A stretch of DNA of 64,000 bases from Tillandsia leiboldiana (Eukaryota; Streptophyta; Magnoliopsida; Poales; Bromeliaceae): contig CM055076.1 of assembly GCA_029204045.2 (NCBI GenBank), forward strand, positions 19,718,269 to 19,782,268, in the 5' to 3' direction. The translations under genes were made by a program, and so were the position numbers. How positions within the stretch are numbered: position 1 is the stretch's first letter; each line of letters opens with the position of its first letter. Of this stretch, positions 30,192 to 43,512 are shown one piece after another. The notes below the pieces were generated by a model. It did no database searches, was not told where the DNA came from, and worked only from the letters and a program-made list of their open reading frames with translations.

Positions 30192-33100
30192 TGTTGGGGC
30201 CGAAAATGGTGGTCCGTGCTCGGCCCCGTTTGACCCTCTGAGATGTGATGTGCCGCGTGCCAACTGGATCAAGCGATCGGGCCGGAGAGGGATATGCTCA
30301 GCCGGGTTCTCCTCTGGTAACTCTCGCTACCGTTGATGGTTCAGGTATTTATACACTTTCCGAATCATATTTACAATTGCCGATTTTGAATTATCGGTGT
30401 GATTTAGGGGAAATCACCGTGGAATCCTCAACTACTTCCTTTCGAGTTTAAAACCCCTCAAATAGAATAATAGTCGTTTTTTCCGTCCAAGTTCATTCCC
30501 TTGCTATCGCGCCAGGGCGTGATTCTCGGCGCTTTCCAATGCTCCGCACTGCTTGCCATTCCGGGTTAGTTGCAGGATTCGTGCCCAAATCTCGCACTCA
30601 TTCCTTTCGAAATCTTTCCTTTATCGGCTAGAGCAACCGAAGGCTGACTTTGACCTCTGCCTTTTTCGTCTCTTGACTGAAGCGGTCCGGTGTTCGCTTT
30701 CAGCCGAAGTCGACCTTGGATGAGGTGATGACCCCCCTCATCGGCTATTCCTCCTGTCAGCTGATGCTCTCAACCGATGGCATACGTCGTGTGCTATATA
30801 TACTCTCACGCGACTGAAATCGATCTTGATCAAGCTGCGGATCCTTCTTAGGTTGATTATTCCCTTCATCGGCTGATGTTTTCGACCGATGGTAAACGCC
30901 ACATGTTGCTTTCTCAAGTTGTGAAAATTTTGGTCTCAACAATGCCCCCTCGGCAATCGCCTGACGTGCCGTTCGGGTGATTGTCGAAATCGAATCAACT
31001 TCTGACACTGATAACGATGTCCCACAATTATCCCCATATCTTGGCAGGATATTTGCTTACTGCTCTGGAGAGTCGCGAATAGGTTCCTGTTTTCCTTGAT
31101 TTCTTGAGTAGTAGGAATGTCCTCCTTTGATTACTCGGCTGATTCGGAAAGGTTCTTTCCTGTTTGGAGACCTTTTTTCGTATAATCAGTCTCTGACTGG
31201 GGGATTTTATATCTCGCCGTTCTTGATCGGTGTATCCCCAAAGTTATCATTTTTTTCTTCGGCCTCTTCGACCGAGTCTTCGGCCTGTGGTGCGCAGTCG
31301 ATTTCGCTTCTTCGCCGACTTCTTGTGTCGGCTCTTTTCCGGAGGCCTTTATGTGGCCTCGCTGAGGAGTTTCATTGGTGATCCCCCTCAGTCATCCGAA
31401 CGAAGGAGGTCTCGTCCAGGTCCCTATCGACTGACCAGTTATCGGTCCGTGCCTCCTTTTCCCCAATTTCTGTTTCGGCCGAAGATGGGGTCAGATCTTC
31501 TTCGTCGCCCCATCTTTTACATTGGGCCGCCCTTCTGGGGTTCTGCTTGACGGGTTCCTCGGTAGCTTTTTTTAAGGTGGCATAGTCGAGCCTCCCGCCT
31601 CTTGTCGGTGCATGGGCCGTTCCTGCCTTGAGGCCGGCCGCGACCGCTGAATTGCGACGCCGTTATTGTGGACGTCGGCCTTCAGCCTCTGAGCTCGACA
31701 CTTCTGCATCTTAGTCATGACCGGCCCTTGCCATCGGGCCAGTCCTGTGGCCGTGAACCACTCATCCACCGGCATATCCACCGGTGGGTTCATCTTCCTC
31801 AGGTGCCCTTTGAGGATTTCTCTCCTCTGCCATGGTTTTGGCCATGGCTGGATCCTGAGTTCCTGAGCTAACTGAATGCCCATGATCTCCACCTCTCCCT
31901 TCGTTAGCCAAGGGAATTCGACTTCGGGACTCGTGGGGGCTGCTTCTGCCCCCCGCATTCCTCGGTAGGGAGGCCGTAGTGTCGGCCCTCTCTACTGGTG
32001 GTTAGCTAGGCCCCTCTGTCCGGGTCTTTGGTGGGGCCCAATCTGTTCTAGGTGTTGCGAGGGTCCATTTACTGATCATCCTTCGGCCTATTGGCCGAAG
32101 GGTCTTCGGGGTGCCCCCTGAACTCGGCTTTCGTTATAGCCGCGGTGGGGGCCCTGCTACTGCTGTGGGGCTCATGGCCCCTCGTGGGCGACTGAGATTG
32201 GCCTTGGCCTGTCATAGCCGCAGAATTTTCGCCAGACCTTCTGGATAGGCGGGTCTCGCTCTCTTGTCTCGTCCCATTCTCGGGAGGACTGCCTGTTGGA
32301 CCTTTCAGCCGAACTTGGGCTTGACAGGTCGTCGTAGTGGAGTGCGCCTTCGCTGATGAAGGTAAGCCACCTCTTTACCTCCTCGGGCATGTCGGTAAAG
32401 AGGGCATCCCAATCTTCCTCGGTCATTTCAGCCCTGCACCTGATACAGAGTCGAAACATGTTTCGTGCCGATTTTTGCTTTGCGGAGGACTCGGGCCCCT
32501 GCATCAGCTTCTTCCCTTTCAGGTCCACCATGTTCACCTCGGGAGGAAAAGGATTAGTGTCAACTTCCATAGCTTTCTCTTTTTTTGGAGTCGGCAAAAA
32601 TGAGCCGACCCTCGTCAAGTTCTTTTTGAATATGCTTCTTAAAGGCGAAGGATTTGCCTGTTCGGTGGCTCCAAGAATAGTGCCACTTGCAGTACTTTCG
32701 TTGCCTGAGCTCCTCATAGGGAGGGATCGTCTGGCCCTCCTGTACCTTGATGCGACCATTCTTGTATAACCGATAGAAAACCTGATCAGTCTTTGACGTA
32801 TCAAAAGTGAAGGTGTTAGCCGACGACCGAGTCTTGAGATCTTGGGTCTTATTCGGCTTGAGGATCTGGCAGGTGTAAGGTTCACGACCGGATACTATTC
32901 CGGTCGCACATTCTTCGGCCTCTTCGGCCGAAGACTTGCCTTCACTTTCTTCACTCGGGTCCCGGTGATCCGAGCTTTGTTCGACGAAAGAGACATTGTG
33001 CTCCTTCGGCATCCTCCATTCTTGTCCGCGGCCCTATTTTGACCGCTCCTTATTGTTTTTTTGGAATTGCTTGTATTAAGCAACCCGAATCCCCAAATCA

Positions 33101-33242
33101 AAGAGATTAGCGAAGTATCGACCCTCGAAGTGATCTCGGGTCTTGTAGTGTAGGCCGTTGAAAGCGATTTTAGTAAATTCGGCCTCGAGCATTGTAACAA
33201 AGCACCGCGATTCCTCGTCGCCTTGAAACGGTTGAGGAATTC
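30192..33242 (-). mobile_element. Gag-only Gypsy element E, partial first assembly copy
   Basis: Minus-oriented. The 3' LTR is 30192-30941 (TGTTGGGGCCG to GGTCTCAACA) and is followed by CCCCCT, the PPT read on the other strand. The internal part carries broken gag on the minus strand: near 33012-32560 the text CKWHYSWSH with HIQKELDEGRLIF matches the CX2HX4H-type finger of plant Tat-like gag proteins, with the usual last Cys replaced. Interrupted at AATTC (33238-33242) by a Copia element. Practically identical to 40463-43512. Confidence 0.75.
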
Positions 33243-36200
33243 TGTTACGGCTTTTTGTGTTGGCATATTTCGTGAGTTGAGTCGGAGTCTTGAAGTGATC
33301 AAATTGTCTATAAGCAATCGAAGACTCAGAGAAGATTCAACAAGAGCTCAGTGTTTGAGTCTTGAAGATTGAAGATGAAGAATTGTGGACCAATTACATC
33401 AATCTCAAGAAGAAAGAATCCAAAAGGATCAGGTATGTTTAACTAAATATTTTTAGTGATCCGAATACTTTCTCATAGTGTAGAAACACTTGGATAGATT
33501 CTTAATCGCATAAAAATAAAAAACTGGACATATTACTTGTTCAGGATCCGGATCAGGCACTACAGTCCGGACCCCGAACATAGGGTAGTTCATGTGCAAT
33601 TCCAGTCCGAATCGGGGTTATTTCAATCCGGACCCCGAACATAAATTCTGTAGGAATTGCATGAACAGTCCGGACCGTGGTTATTTCAGTCCGGACCCCG
33701 AAGGTGTGTTTTTCTGGAAATTGTCTGTTTCGCCACGACAGTCCGGACCGTGTAATCCAGTCCGGACCGTCATCCTGAAAAATTCCATATAAGGTTAGTT
33801 TTTTATGCTTATCTCTTTCCAAAGGTTTCTAACCTATAAATACATCCTAAATTCATCTTTTAGGGCATCCTGAAAAAGGGATCAATCCACATATAGAGAA
33901 GAAAGGAAAACACGATTAATTTATGTTTCTTCGTCTATATTGATCAATTTGATTCTAGGGTTTCCAAACTCCTAATTCTTGTAGAATCAAATTGATGAAT
34001 ACTTAGATGATGTTTTCTTATCTATCTTTGATCTAAGTATTCGGCGGATTATCATCACCAGAGAAAAACAATGATTTTGCCAAAAATCGGCCGTGGATTC
34101 GCGTGCCTGTGGACTCAAGGTGCTACCGTTTCGTGGATTCGAAACGAGGTGCGTTCGTGGATTCGAAACGTACTACTTGGTGTGCTCGTGGATTCGAGGT
34201 GCGGTCGTGGATTCGAACGTGTGCAGTGGTACGTGCAATCGGTGGAGCGCAAGGTCCGAAGAATTGAAGGAGGGGTTGAGTCCGTGGAGTCGGTAATCAC
34301 CTTGTTATTCTTCTATTCTTAGTGGATTGTTATTGCGTGTTTGGTCCCGTGGTTTTCTCCTGGATTGGAGTTCCACGTAAATCTCGGTGTGCTAATTTTT
34401 ATTTTCCGCATTGGTTTTTATTTGCACTGAGCTTGTTTTTTAAAATATTACACCTATTCACCCCCCCTCTAGTTGTTTGATAGTACCTATTTAGATCCTT
34501 ATTGGACATAAAAACCTACAATTGGTATCAGAGCGGGTTTTAGGTTTTCTATCATGTCGGGTGAAGGTGGTAATATTAATAGAAGACAACCCAAAATCCG
34601 ACGATTTTGGATTAGAAAGGTGAGTCTTGTCCTTGTCTTAAGTTTTAAATTGGCTTTTGACTGTATGTAATGCTTTGATCGGTTTTCTTTTCATATTATC
34701 TTGATCTTGCATTACATGATTTCAATGCTTGTCGTATTCATGTTTGTTTTTAAACAAAGGATTTAATGGAATAATTGCGAATTGTTTAGTGCATTGAATA
34801 GAAAAAGGGTTTACTTTCATTCACTATCCGATTTAATTTCATATTAATTATCAACTTTACTCCATAATCATAATCCTTAAAGATATTCCATTATAGAGTT
34901 TTTGATAGTTATATACATCGAATTTTAGTAATCATGTGTGATCTTTAGATGCTTAAGACCGATCTCGGTTGTGTGAATTCATTGTGATAAACATGAGACA
35001 ACCGATAGACTAAAATTTGGGAATTTTAATTCTTTCACATAAGAGATTGTATTTTCTTACATGGGTAATGAATGAATTGCAAAAGATGTAGAAAGAGTTA
35101 CATCCGAAAGGAGTGTGAAAACTACCACCACATGTTGGAAAGAGCTGCCACCCCACCCGTCGTCCGGTTTGTGTGTGAAGCTACCACATGTTATGGATGC
35201 TTGATATATTTTATGAGAAAATCTTTAGTTGAAGCATTTGGAGATTCATTTTCAAAGTTGTTATATTTTGAACAATCTCCTGGTTGGTATAAGGTGGGAT
35301 AGTTAAAAGATGCTCAAAGAGCCACCCTTAGGTATTTTAGTGCTTATCTCAAATTTGAAAGGGTAGTAATCAAATTGATGTCATTTGGAAATCTCTGTAA
35401 GTCATTTTTGATAATCCGTTACATCTTGATAGACTTTGGATCTCAAGATTATTTTTGATGACTTGTGTTTGACGTATATAATATGAAAAACGTTTATAAT
35501 GTTTTATCTTTGTTTTTCATGATTTCGGAGTAAATCTTTTTAATTTTTGTAAAATTAATTGGATTGAATGACATCTATGTGATCTCACAATTTCAAACAC
35601 TTAAATTGATTTTCTTGATTACACGCAAATCGGTAATTCAAAGATTTCAAAATCTGGATTTGTTTCAAGAAATTATTTGATTTTTGCTTTCGAGTACCGG
35701 TATGCAATCTGTGTTTTTGTTATATACCGGAACTGAGCTTTTATCTCTCTTTCTCTATGAACTAATGCTGTTAGTGATTTCCTTTGTCTAGTATGTTCAC
35801 TGTTTGACAATTTGTGACAAAGGGGGAGAAGAGAATAGGGGAGACGGAGATGAGATCATCGAGATAGGGGGAGATGATGAAAACGAGCCGAAAAACAAAA
35901 AAACCAAAAGGACGAATCAAATGTAGGATTTACATTTTATTTCTAACGACTAACGTTTGATTTTGTTTGGAGTTTTGTTTTGCAGGATTTACATCACTTT
36001 AAGACTCCAAGTCCTAAGTCATAGAGTTTGTTCTAAGACTGGTTCAAATGTAATTTTTATTTATTGGATCTTTCACGCAAAGAAAGTCAATGTTTTGGTG
36101 ATGACATTGAGTTTCGATTTTTTGGTTTAAGATGAGTGTCTTGAGCGTTTTATGTATTTATGGGTTTTGTCACGAAATTGCAAAGGGGGAGATTGTTACG

Positions 36201-36896
36201 GCTTTTTGTGTTGGTATATTTCGTGAGTTGATCGGAGTCTTGAAGTGATCAAATTGTATCAGCAATCGAAGACTCAGAGAAGATTCAACAAGAGCTCAGT
36301 GTTTTGAGTCTTGAAGATTGAAGATGAAGAATTGTGGACCAATTACATCATCTCAAGAAGAAAGAATTCAAAAGGATCAGGTATGTTAACTAAATATTTT
36401 TGGTGATCCGAATACTTTCTCATAGTGTAGAAACACTTGGATGGATTCTTAATCGCATAAAATCAAAAACTGGACATATTACTTGTTCAGGATCGGATCA
36501 GGCACTACAGTCCGGCCCGACACGTCCCGAACATAGGGTAGTTCATGCGCAATTCCATCCGGATCGGGTTACTTCAGTCCGGACCCGAACGAACGTAAAT
36601 TCTGTAGGAATTGCATGAACAGTCCGGACCGTGGTTTTATTTCAGTCCGACCCCGAAGGTATGTTTTTCTGAAATTGTCTGTTTCGCCACGACAGTCGGA
36701 CCGTGTATCCTCCGGACCGTCGTCCTGAAAAATTCCAGATAAGGTTAGTTTTTTATGCTTATCTCTTTCCAAAGGTTTCTAACCTATAAATACATCCTAA
36801 TTCATCTTTTAGGGCATCCCGAAAAAGGGATCAATCCACATATAGAGAAGAAAGGAAAACACGATTAATTTATGTTTCTTCGTCTATATTGATCAA
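33243..36896 (+). mobile_element. Sirevirus-like Copia element, first assembly copy, cut by the gap
   Basis: 5' LTR 33243-34520 (TGTTACGG to CCTACA), PBS TGGTATCAGAGC at about 34523, a 1.67-kb internal region without gag or pol, PPT AAAGGGGGAGAT at 36182-36193, and a 3' LTR from 36194 that ends at the gap. The last 600 bases before the gap carry many one-base losses and gains relative to 46.5-47.2 kb, as expected at a low-quality contig end. Confidence 0.8.
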
Positions 36897-36996
36897 NNNN
36901 NNNNNNNNNNNNNNNNNNNNNNNNNNNNNNNNNNNNNNNNNNNNNNNNNNNNNNNNNNNNNNNNNNNNNNNNNNNNNNNNNNNNNNNNNNNNNNNN
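36897..36996. other. Assembly gap, 100 N, between two overlapping contig ends
   Basis: Exactly 100 N. Left contig 26723-36896 and right contig 36997-47182 carry the same ~10.2 kb in the same order, so the gap probably hides an unmerged overlap. Confidence 0.95.
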
Positions 36997-37815
36997 TGAA
37001 CTTCTGCAAATAGGGGAGTCTCTGGTGAAAACTGGCTTGGAGTACTATTCTTATGATCCAAGTGAAGTTTCAAGCAATTTGGAGCATTTTCGCTAGGGCT
37101 CGGTGCGAAAATGATAATTTGAAAATATTCGACGTTGACCAAGACTGTAAATAGTCAAGAGGTAATAGTGGATATGTCCATGTTGGTTCCGAGGATTTCT
37201 GAACGATTAGAAGAGAGTGGATTTTCAAGAGAAAAATTAAAAAAAATTGACGAAGCGAATCGGAGTCGACAATGGTTCAGGGGTCCGGACCTTGGTAGGA
37301 ACGACCGGACCCTTGGCCTGCGAAGATCGGACCCTGAGGGGGAGTCCAGACCTTCCCTAAAAATTATCTTCTATATGCTCATGTTGACTCCTTTGGACCT
37401 GGTGGGTTGAGCTTCTCGCTTGGGCGGCCCATACTTTTTGAAAATTAGTTTATAGTTTTTCACCCCACGTTTTTCAGTTCTTTCATGAGTGGCGCGACGA
37501 CACGAGGAATGGGCGTAGTTCAGTAAATAATGCCCTAATATGTGTTGAGAATGAGATAGAGTACCCTCGTGCAACGTGTAGCTAAGGGTATTAAAAATAT
37601 AAAAAAAAAAATGTAATATTATTTTGGATTGGGAAGAAAAAAAATGTAAATGTATGTAATATGTGACGAATGTGTGTAATAGAGTAGTTGTTTTATGTTT
37701 TTCTATACTTTTCTTTCCGCAATTTTTGTATAAATTTGGTTGCTGATTAGAACCATCTCGAATTCTACTTGGTTGTGGCGCATTGAGATCTCTAATGATT
37801 TTTAAAATTATTTTT
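36997..37815 (+). repeat. C-family LTR, 5' part, second assembly copy
   Basis: Same as 26723-27539 with scattered one-base indels, mostly in homopolymers. Confidence 0.75.
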
Positions 37816-39820
37816 ATGACGTGTGGTAGGTATAATTTTAATTAATGATGTTAAATTTAGGGGCTTTATTCGATACAGATGCATCGCATCTATTCATCCG
37901 TAAGACTTGTTTCCACGACACATGGGTTTAACATATTGGAGTCTAGGAGCACTACAATGGTTCAAGTTTCGGACCATACATTCTATGTCACGAAATATTA
38001 TCCTGCATGTCCAGTGCGGATAGGTGACTGGATCATGCTAGTGAATTTCTTAGTATTGAGACGATGGGGGACTTTGACATTGTTCTAGGAATGGATTGAC
38101 TCTCACAATATTATGCCACTATTGACTGTGAAAGTCGAGTCATCACCTTCCGAGAACTAGGACAAAAGGAGTTCATCTACCTAGGGTGTAGGAGCTCGCT
38201 TTTTGCTATGACAGCCTCTATATCTCGAGCCAAGAAGTTGATCAATGGCGGATAGTGGAAGAGTGAGCAGCATATCCAGGGCGGGATAAAAAACATCCCA
38301 GTGGTAGAAAGTATCCAGATGTATTCCAGGGGAGTTGATGGGTATGTCGTAGGATCGGGAGATCGAGTACATCATAAACTTGGTTCCCGAAACTGCGCCG
38401 ATTTCTAAAGCACCTTATAGGATGTCACAAATGGAATTAAAGGAGCTCAAGGCTCAATTACAAGATTTATTGGACAAAGGCTTTATCAAACCTAGCGTCT
38501 CCCCGTGGAAAGCTCTGTTGCTATTCGGGAGAAAGAAAGATGGGTTTTGTGGTTGTACGTGGATTATCGGGAGCTCAATAAAATTACTATCAAGAACCGG
38601 TATCCAATGTCGCGGATTGCCGACCTATTAGATCAATTGCAGGATTCCCTAGTATCATCGAGGATAGATCTTAATTGGGATACCACCAATTGAAAATAAA
38701 GCCGGAGGATGTGTACAAGACGGCTTTCAAGACGCGTTATCGTTATTATGAGTTTACTGTCATTTGGGTTGACCAGTGCTTCGGCGGAATTCATGAATCT
38801 TATGAATCACGTATTTCAACCATTATTGGACCGATTTGTTGTGGTCTTTATTGACAACATTTTGGTCAACTCTCGGAGTGACATAGAGCACGAGGAGCAT
38901 CTTCAACAAGTATTTCAAGTACTTTGGAAGCGAACGCTATTCGTGAAGTTAAAGAAATATGAATTTTAGCTTCGAAAAGTGGCATTCTTGGGCATGCTAT
39001 TTTAGAAGCGAGGCCTATGTGGACCCTAAGAAAGTGGAGGCAATAAAAAAATAGCCCCGACCTACAATTGTCACTGAAGTTCAAAACTTTGTCGAGTTTG
39101 CGGGGTACTATAGGCGGTTCATGAAGGGATCTCTATAATTACCACTCTGCTTACCGGCCTCAAACACAAGGGAGCTAAATTCATTTGGAGCGATAAGTGC
39201 AACAAAACTTTCCAACTCTTAAAGAAAAAGTTGATATCAACTCCTTTTCAGTGATGCTTCGGAAAGTAGTTGGTTGTGTTTTGATGCAATAAGGGAAGGT
39301 TATAGCCTACACCTCTCGACAATTAAAGAATTATGAAAAGAACTACCCCACCCAGGATCTCTAATTGGTCGCGATAATATTTGCTTTAAAGCTGTGGTGG
39401 CATTACTTATATGGCGAGCACTATGAGATCTACACAGATCACGAAAACCTCAAGTATCTATTTAATTAAAGAAGTTAAATTTGAGGCAGTATCGATGACT
39501 AAAATTGCTAAAGAATTATAATGTCACAATCTTGTACCACCCGAAAAAAGCAAATGTGGTGGCCGACGCATTAAGTCGAAAATTTGTGGAGAATCTCGCT
39601 ATGTTGATCACTGTCAAACGTTGCTACAAGAGTAATGCTGCAATTCAATTTGGAGGTAGTAGCATCCGACACCCTAGCGACACTTATGACACTTAGAGTG
39701 CAACCCATCTTATTGGAGAAATCATGAAAAAAAAAAATCTCAGAGGAAAGGCACCAAAAGGTGCGGTCTGACGTTGAGGGTGAGTGCATGGAGGATTTCA
39801 GTGTGGACTCTGAACTTAAT
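37816..39820 (+). pseudogene. C-family pol remnant, second assembly copy
   Basis: Same remnant as 27540-29540, with the same DTDAS (about 37872) and FIDNIL (about 38846) lesions and the same 3' end before integrase. Extra one-base indels distinguish the two, several in homopolymer runs. Confidence 0.85.
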
Positions 39821-40462
39821 AGAAAAAGGAAGAAAATAAATAAGTCAGAGCAAATTATATTAATAAGACTTTCGCTTATGCTTCAGTTTTCTTTTATTAT
39901 CAGCATTACATTTGGCCTCTTAATCGAGAGTCCCTTAACACTACGAGTGTAGGGTAATTAACGACAAATTCTTAAGTTTGCTGAAAGTCATGAATCTACA
40001 AACCTAATTTCAAAATAAAATTTAGCCAAATCTAATGCGTACCATGAATGACCACTCACTGAGGGTTGAGCTGTTCATGGCGGCAGGCATGCTACTGGAG
40101 ATTAAGTGATACATGCAACAAAAAACATGATGAAAAAAATATTCGATTTATATCTGTAAAAATTATCTTATATAATTTTTATGGCCTTATCAAAAAATAC
40201 GAAACCATTTCTCCACACACTTTTCATTCAACTCCTTTTTTCCCCATTGTTCATTTAGGCCCTATTTTGGATACATGAATAAATTATTAGGTGTATCTCC
40301 GCGATATACTAGAGAACTTTATATATTTGGTGGATGGGAGTGTGATCAAATATCTAAATTGAATGCTACTTACATTAAGTCATAGTAGGTGAAATTGTTA
40401 TACTATCAAATCACGAATATCAGAATATTTCAAGGAGAAAAAAAGGCAAACCCTTTCATTAC
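39821..40462. other. AT-rich flank left of element E, second assembly copy
   Basis: Same as 29541-30191. Ends with ATTAC at 40458-40462, the left target duplication of element E. Confidence 0.6.
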
Positions 40463-41211
40463 TGTTGGGGCCGAAAATGGTGGTCCGTGCTCGGCCCCGT
40501 TTGACCCTCTGAGATGTGATGTGCCGCGTGCCAACTGGATCAAGCGATCGGGCCGGAGAGGGATATGCTCAGCCGGGTTCTCCTCTGGTAACTCTCGCTA
40601 CCGTTGATGGTTCAGGTATTTATACACTTTCCGAATCATATTTACAATTGCCGATTTTGAATTATCGGTGTGATTTAGGGGAAATCACCGTGGAATCCTC
40701 AACTACTTCCTTTCGAGTTTAAAACCCCTCAAATAGAATAATAGTCGTTTTTCCGTCCAAGTTCATTCCCTTGCTATCGCGCCAGGGCGTGATTCTCGGC
40801 GCTTTCCAATGCTCCGCACTGCTTGCCATTCCGGGTTAGTTGCAGGATTCGTGCCCAAATCTCGCACTCATTCCTTTCGAAATCTTTCCTTTATCGGCTA
40901 GAGCAACCGAAGGCTGACTTTGACCTCTGCCTTTTTCGTCTCTTGACTGAAGCGGTCCGGTGTTCGCTTTCAGCCGAAGTCGACCTTGGATGAGGTGATG
41001 ACCCCCCTCATCGGCTATTCCTCCTGTCAGCTGATGCTCTCAACCGATGGCATACGTCGTGTGCTATATATACTCTCACGCGACTGAAATCGATCTTGAT
41101 CAAGCTGCGGATCCTTCTTAGGTTGATTATTCCCTTCATCGGCTGATGTTTTCGACCGATGGTAAACGCCACATGTTGCTTTCTCAAGTTGTGAAAATTT
41201 TGGTCTCAACA
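40463..41211 (-). repeat. Element E 3' LTR (749 bp)
   Basis: TGTTGGGGCCG to GGTCTCAACA on the plus strand. Lacks the ~250 bp present in the other LTR between about 49448 and 49712. Confidence 0.85.
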
Positions 41212-41841
41212 ATGCCCCCTCGGCAATCGCCTGACGTGCCGTTCGGGTGATTGTCGAAATCGAATCAACTTCTGACACTGATAACGATGTCCCACAATTA
41301 TCCCCATATCTTGGCAGGATATTTGCTTACTGCTCTGGAGAGTCGCGAATAGGTTCCTGTTTTCCTTGATTTCTTGAGTAGTAGGAATGTCCTCCTTTGA
41401 TTACTCGGCTGATTCGGAAAGGTTCTTTCCTGTTTGGAGACCTTTTTTCGTATAATCAGTCTCTGACTGGGGGATTTTATATCTCGCCGTTCTTGATCGG
41501 TGTATCCCCAAAGTTATCATTTTTTTCTTCGGCCTCTTCGACCGAGTCTTCGGCCTGTGGTGCGCAGTCGATTTCGCTTCTTCGCCGACTTCTTGTGTCG
41601 GCTCTTTTCCGGAGGCCTTTATGTGGCCTCGCTGAGGAGTTTCATTGGTGATCCCCCTCAGTCATCCGAACGAAGGAGGTCTCGTCCAGGTCCCTATCGA
41701 CTGACCAGTTATCGGTCCGTGCCTCCTTTTCCCCAATTTCTGTTTCGGCCGAAGATGGGGTCAGATCTTCTTCGTCGCCCCATCTTTTACATTGGGCCGC
41801 CCTTCTGGGGTTCTGCTTGACGGGTTCCTCGGTAGCTTTTT

Positions 41842-43507
41842 TTAAGGTGGCATAGTCGAGCCTCCCGCCTCTTGTCGGTGCATGGGCCGTTCCTGCCTTG
41901 AGGCCGGCCGCGACCGCTGAATTGCGACGCCGTTATTGTGGACGTCGGCCTTCAGCCTCTGAGCTCGACACTTCTGCATCTTAGTCATGACCGGCCCTTG
42001 CCATCGGGCCAGTCCTGTGGCCGTGAACCACTCATCCACCGGCATATCCACCGGTGGGTTCATCTTCCTCAGGTGCCCTTTGAGGATTTCTCTCCTCTGC
42101 CATGGTTTTGGCCATGGCTGGATCCTGAGTTCCTGAGCTAACTGAATGCCCATGATCTCCACCTCTCCCTTCGTTAGCCAAGGGAATTCGACTTCGGGAC
42201 TCGTGGGGGCTGCTTCTGCCCCCCGCATTCCTCGGTAGGGAGGCCGTAGTGTCGGCCCTCTCTACTGGTGGTTAGCTAGGCCCCTCTGTCCGGGTCTTTG
42301 GTGGGGCCCAATCTGTTCTAGGTGTTGCGAGGGTCCATTTACTGATCATCCTTCGGCCTATTGGCCGAAGGGTCTTCGGGGTGCCCCCTGAACTCGGCTT
42401 TCGTTATAGCCGCGGTGGGGGCCCTGCTACTGCTGTGGGGCTCATGGCCCCTCGTGGGCGACTGAGATTGGCCTTGGCCTGTCATAGCCGCAGAATTTTC
42501 GCCAGACCTTCTGGATAGGCGGGTCTCGCTCTCTTGTCTCGTCCCATTCTCGGGAGGACTGCCTGTTGGACCTTTCAGCCGAACTTGGGCTTGACAGGTC
42601 GTCGTAGTGGAGTGCGCCTTCGCTGATGAAGGTAAGCCACCTCTTTACCTCCTCGGGCATGTCGGTAAAGAGGGCATCCCAATCTTCCTCGGTCATTTCA
42701 GCCCTGCACCTGATACAGAGTCGAAACATGTTTCGTGCCGATTTTTGCTTTGCGGAGGACTCGGGCCCCTGCATCAGCTTCTTCCCTTTCAGGTCCACCA
42801 TGTTCACCTCGGGAGGAAAAGGATTAGTGTCAACTTCCATAGCTTTCTCTTTTTTTGGAGTCGGCAAAAATGAGCCGACCCTCGTCAAGTTCTTTTTGAA
42901 TATGCTTCTTAAAGGCGAAGGATTTGCCTGTTCGGTGGCTCCAAGAATAGTGCCACTTGCAGTACTTTCGTTGCCTGAGCTCCTCATAGGGAGGGATCGT
43001 CTGGCCCTCCTGTACCTTGATGCGACCATTCTTGTATAACCGATAGAAAACCTGATCAGTCTTTGACGTATCAAAAGTGAAGGTGTTAGCCGACGACCGA
43101 GTCTTGAGATCTTGGGTCTTATTCGGCTTGAGGATCTGGCAGGTGTAAGGTTCACGACCGGATACTATTCCGGTCGCACATTCTTCGGCCTCTTCGGCCG
43201 AAGACTTGCCTTCACTTTCTTCACTCGGGTCCCGGTGATCCGAGCTTTGTTCGACGAAAGAGACATTGTGCTCCTTCGGCATCCTCCATTCTTGTCCGCG
43301 GCCCTATTTTGACCGCTCCTTATTGTTTTTTTGGAATTGCTTGTATTAAGCAACCCGAATCCCCAAATCAAAGAGATTAGCGAAGTATCGACCCTCGAAG
43401 TGATCTCGGGTCTTGTAGTGTAGGCCGTTGAAAGCGATTTTAGTAAATTCGGCCTCGAGCATTGTAACAAAGCACCGCGATTCCTCGTCGCCTTGAAACG
43501 GTTGAGG
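41842..43507 (-). pseudogene. Element E gag, C-terminal half, frameshifted
   Basis: Three minus-strand open stretches in different frames (43282-42830, 43155-42442, 42228-41842) read like one degraded gag tail. The first contains CKWHYSWSH..HIQKELDEGRLIF, the finger region common in rice and other plant Tat-like gag proteins. The second is a charged segment with EEDWDALFTDMPEEVKRWL. Upstream, LNRFKATRNR near 43500 is the end of the capsid domain, cut from its N-terminal half by the Copia insertion at 43513. The finger's last Cys is replaced by Ser. Confidence 0.7.
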
Positions 43508-43512
43508 AATTC

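Noticed and set aside
35072..35302. 76-residue frame with several Cys (CKRCRKSYIRKEC) in the Copia internal region
   Set aside because: The spacing does not match a CCHC knuckle, the frame is disrupted in the other assembly copy, and nothing continues it.
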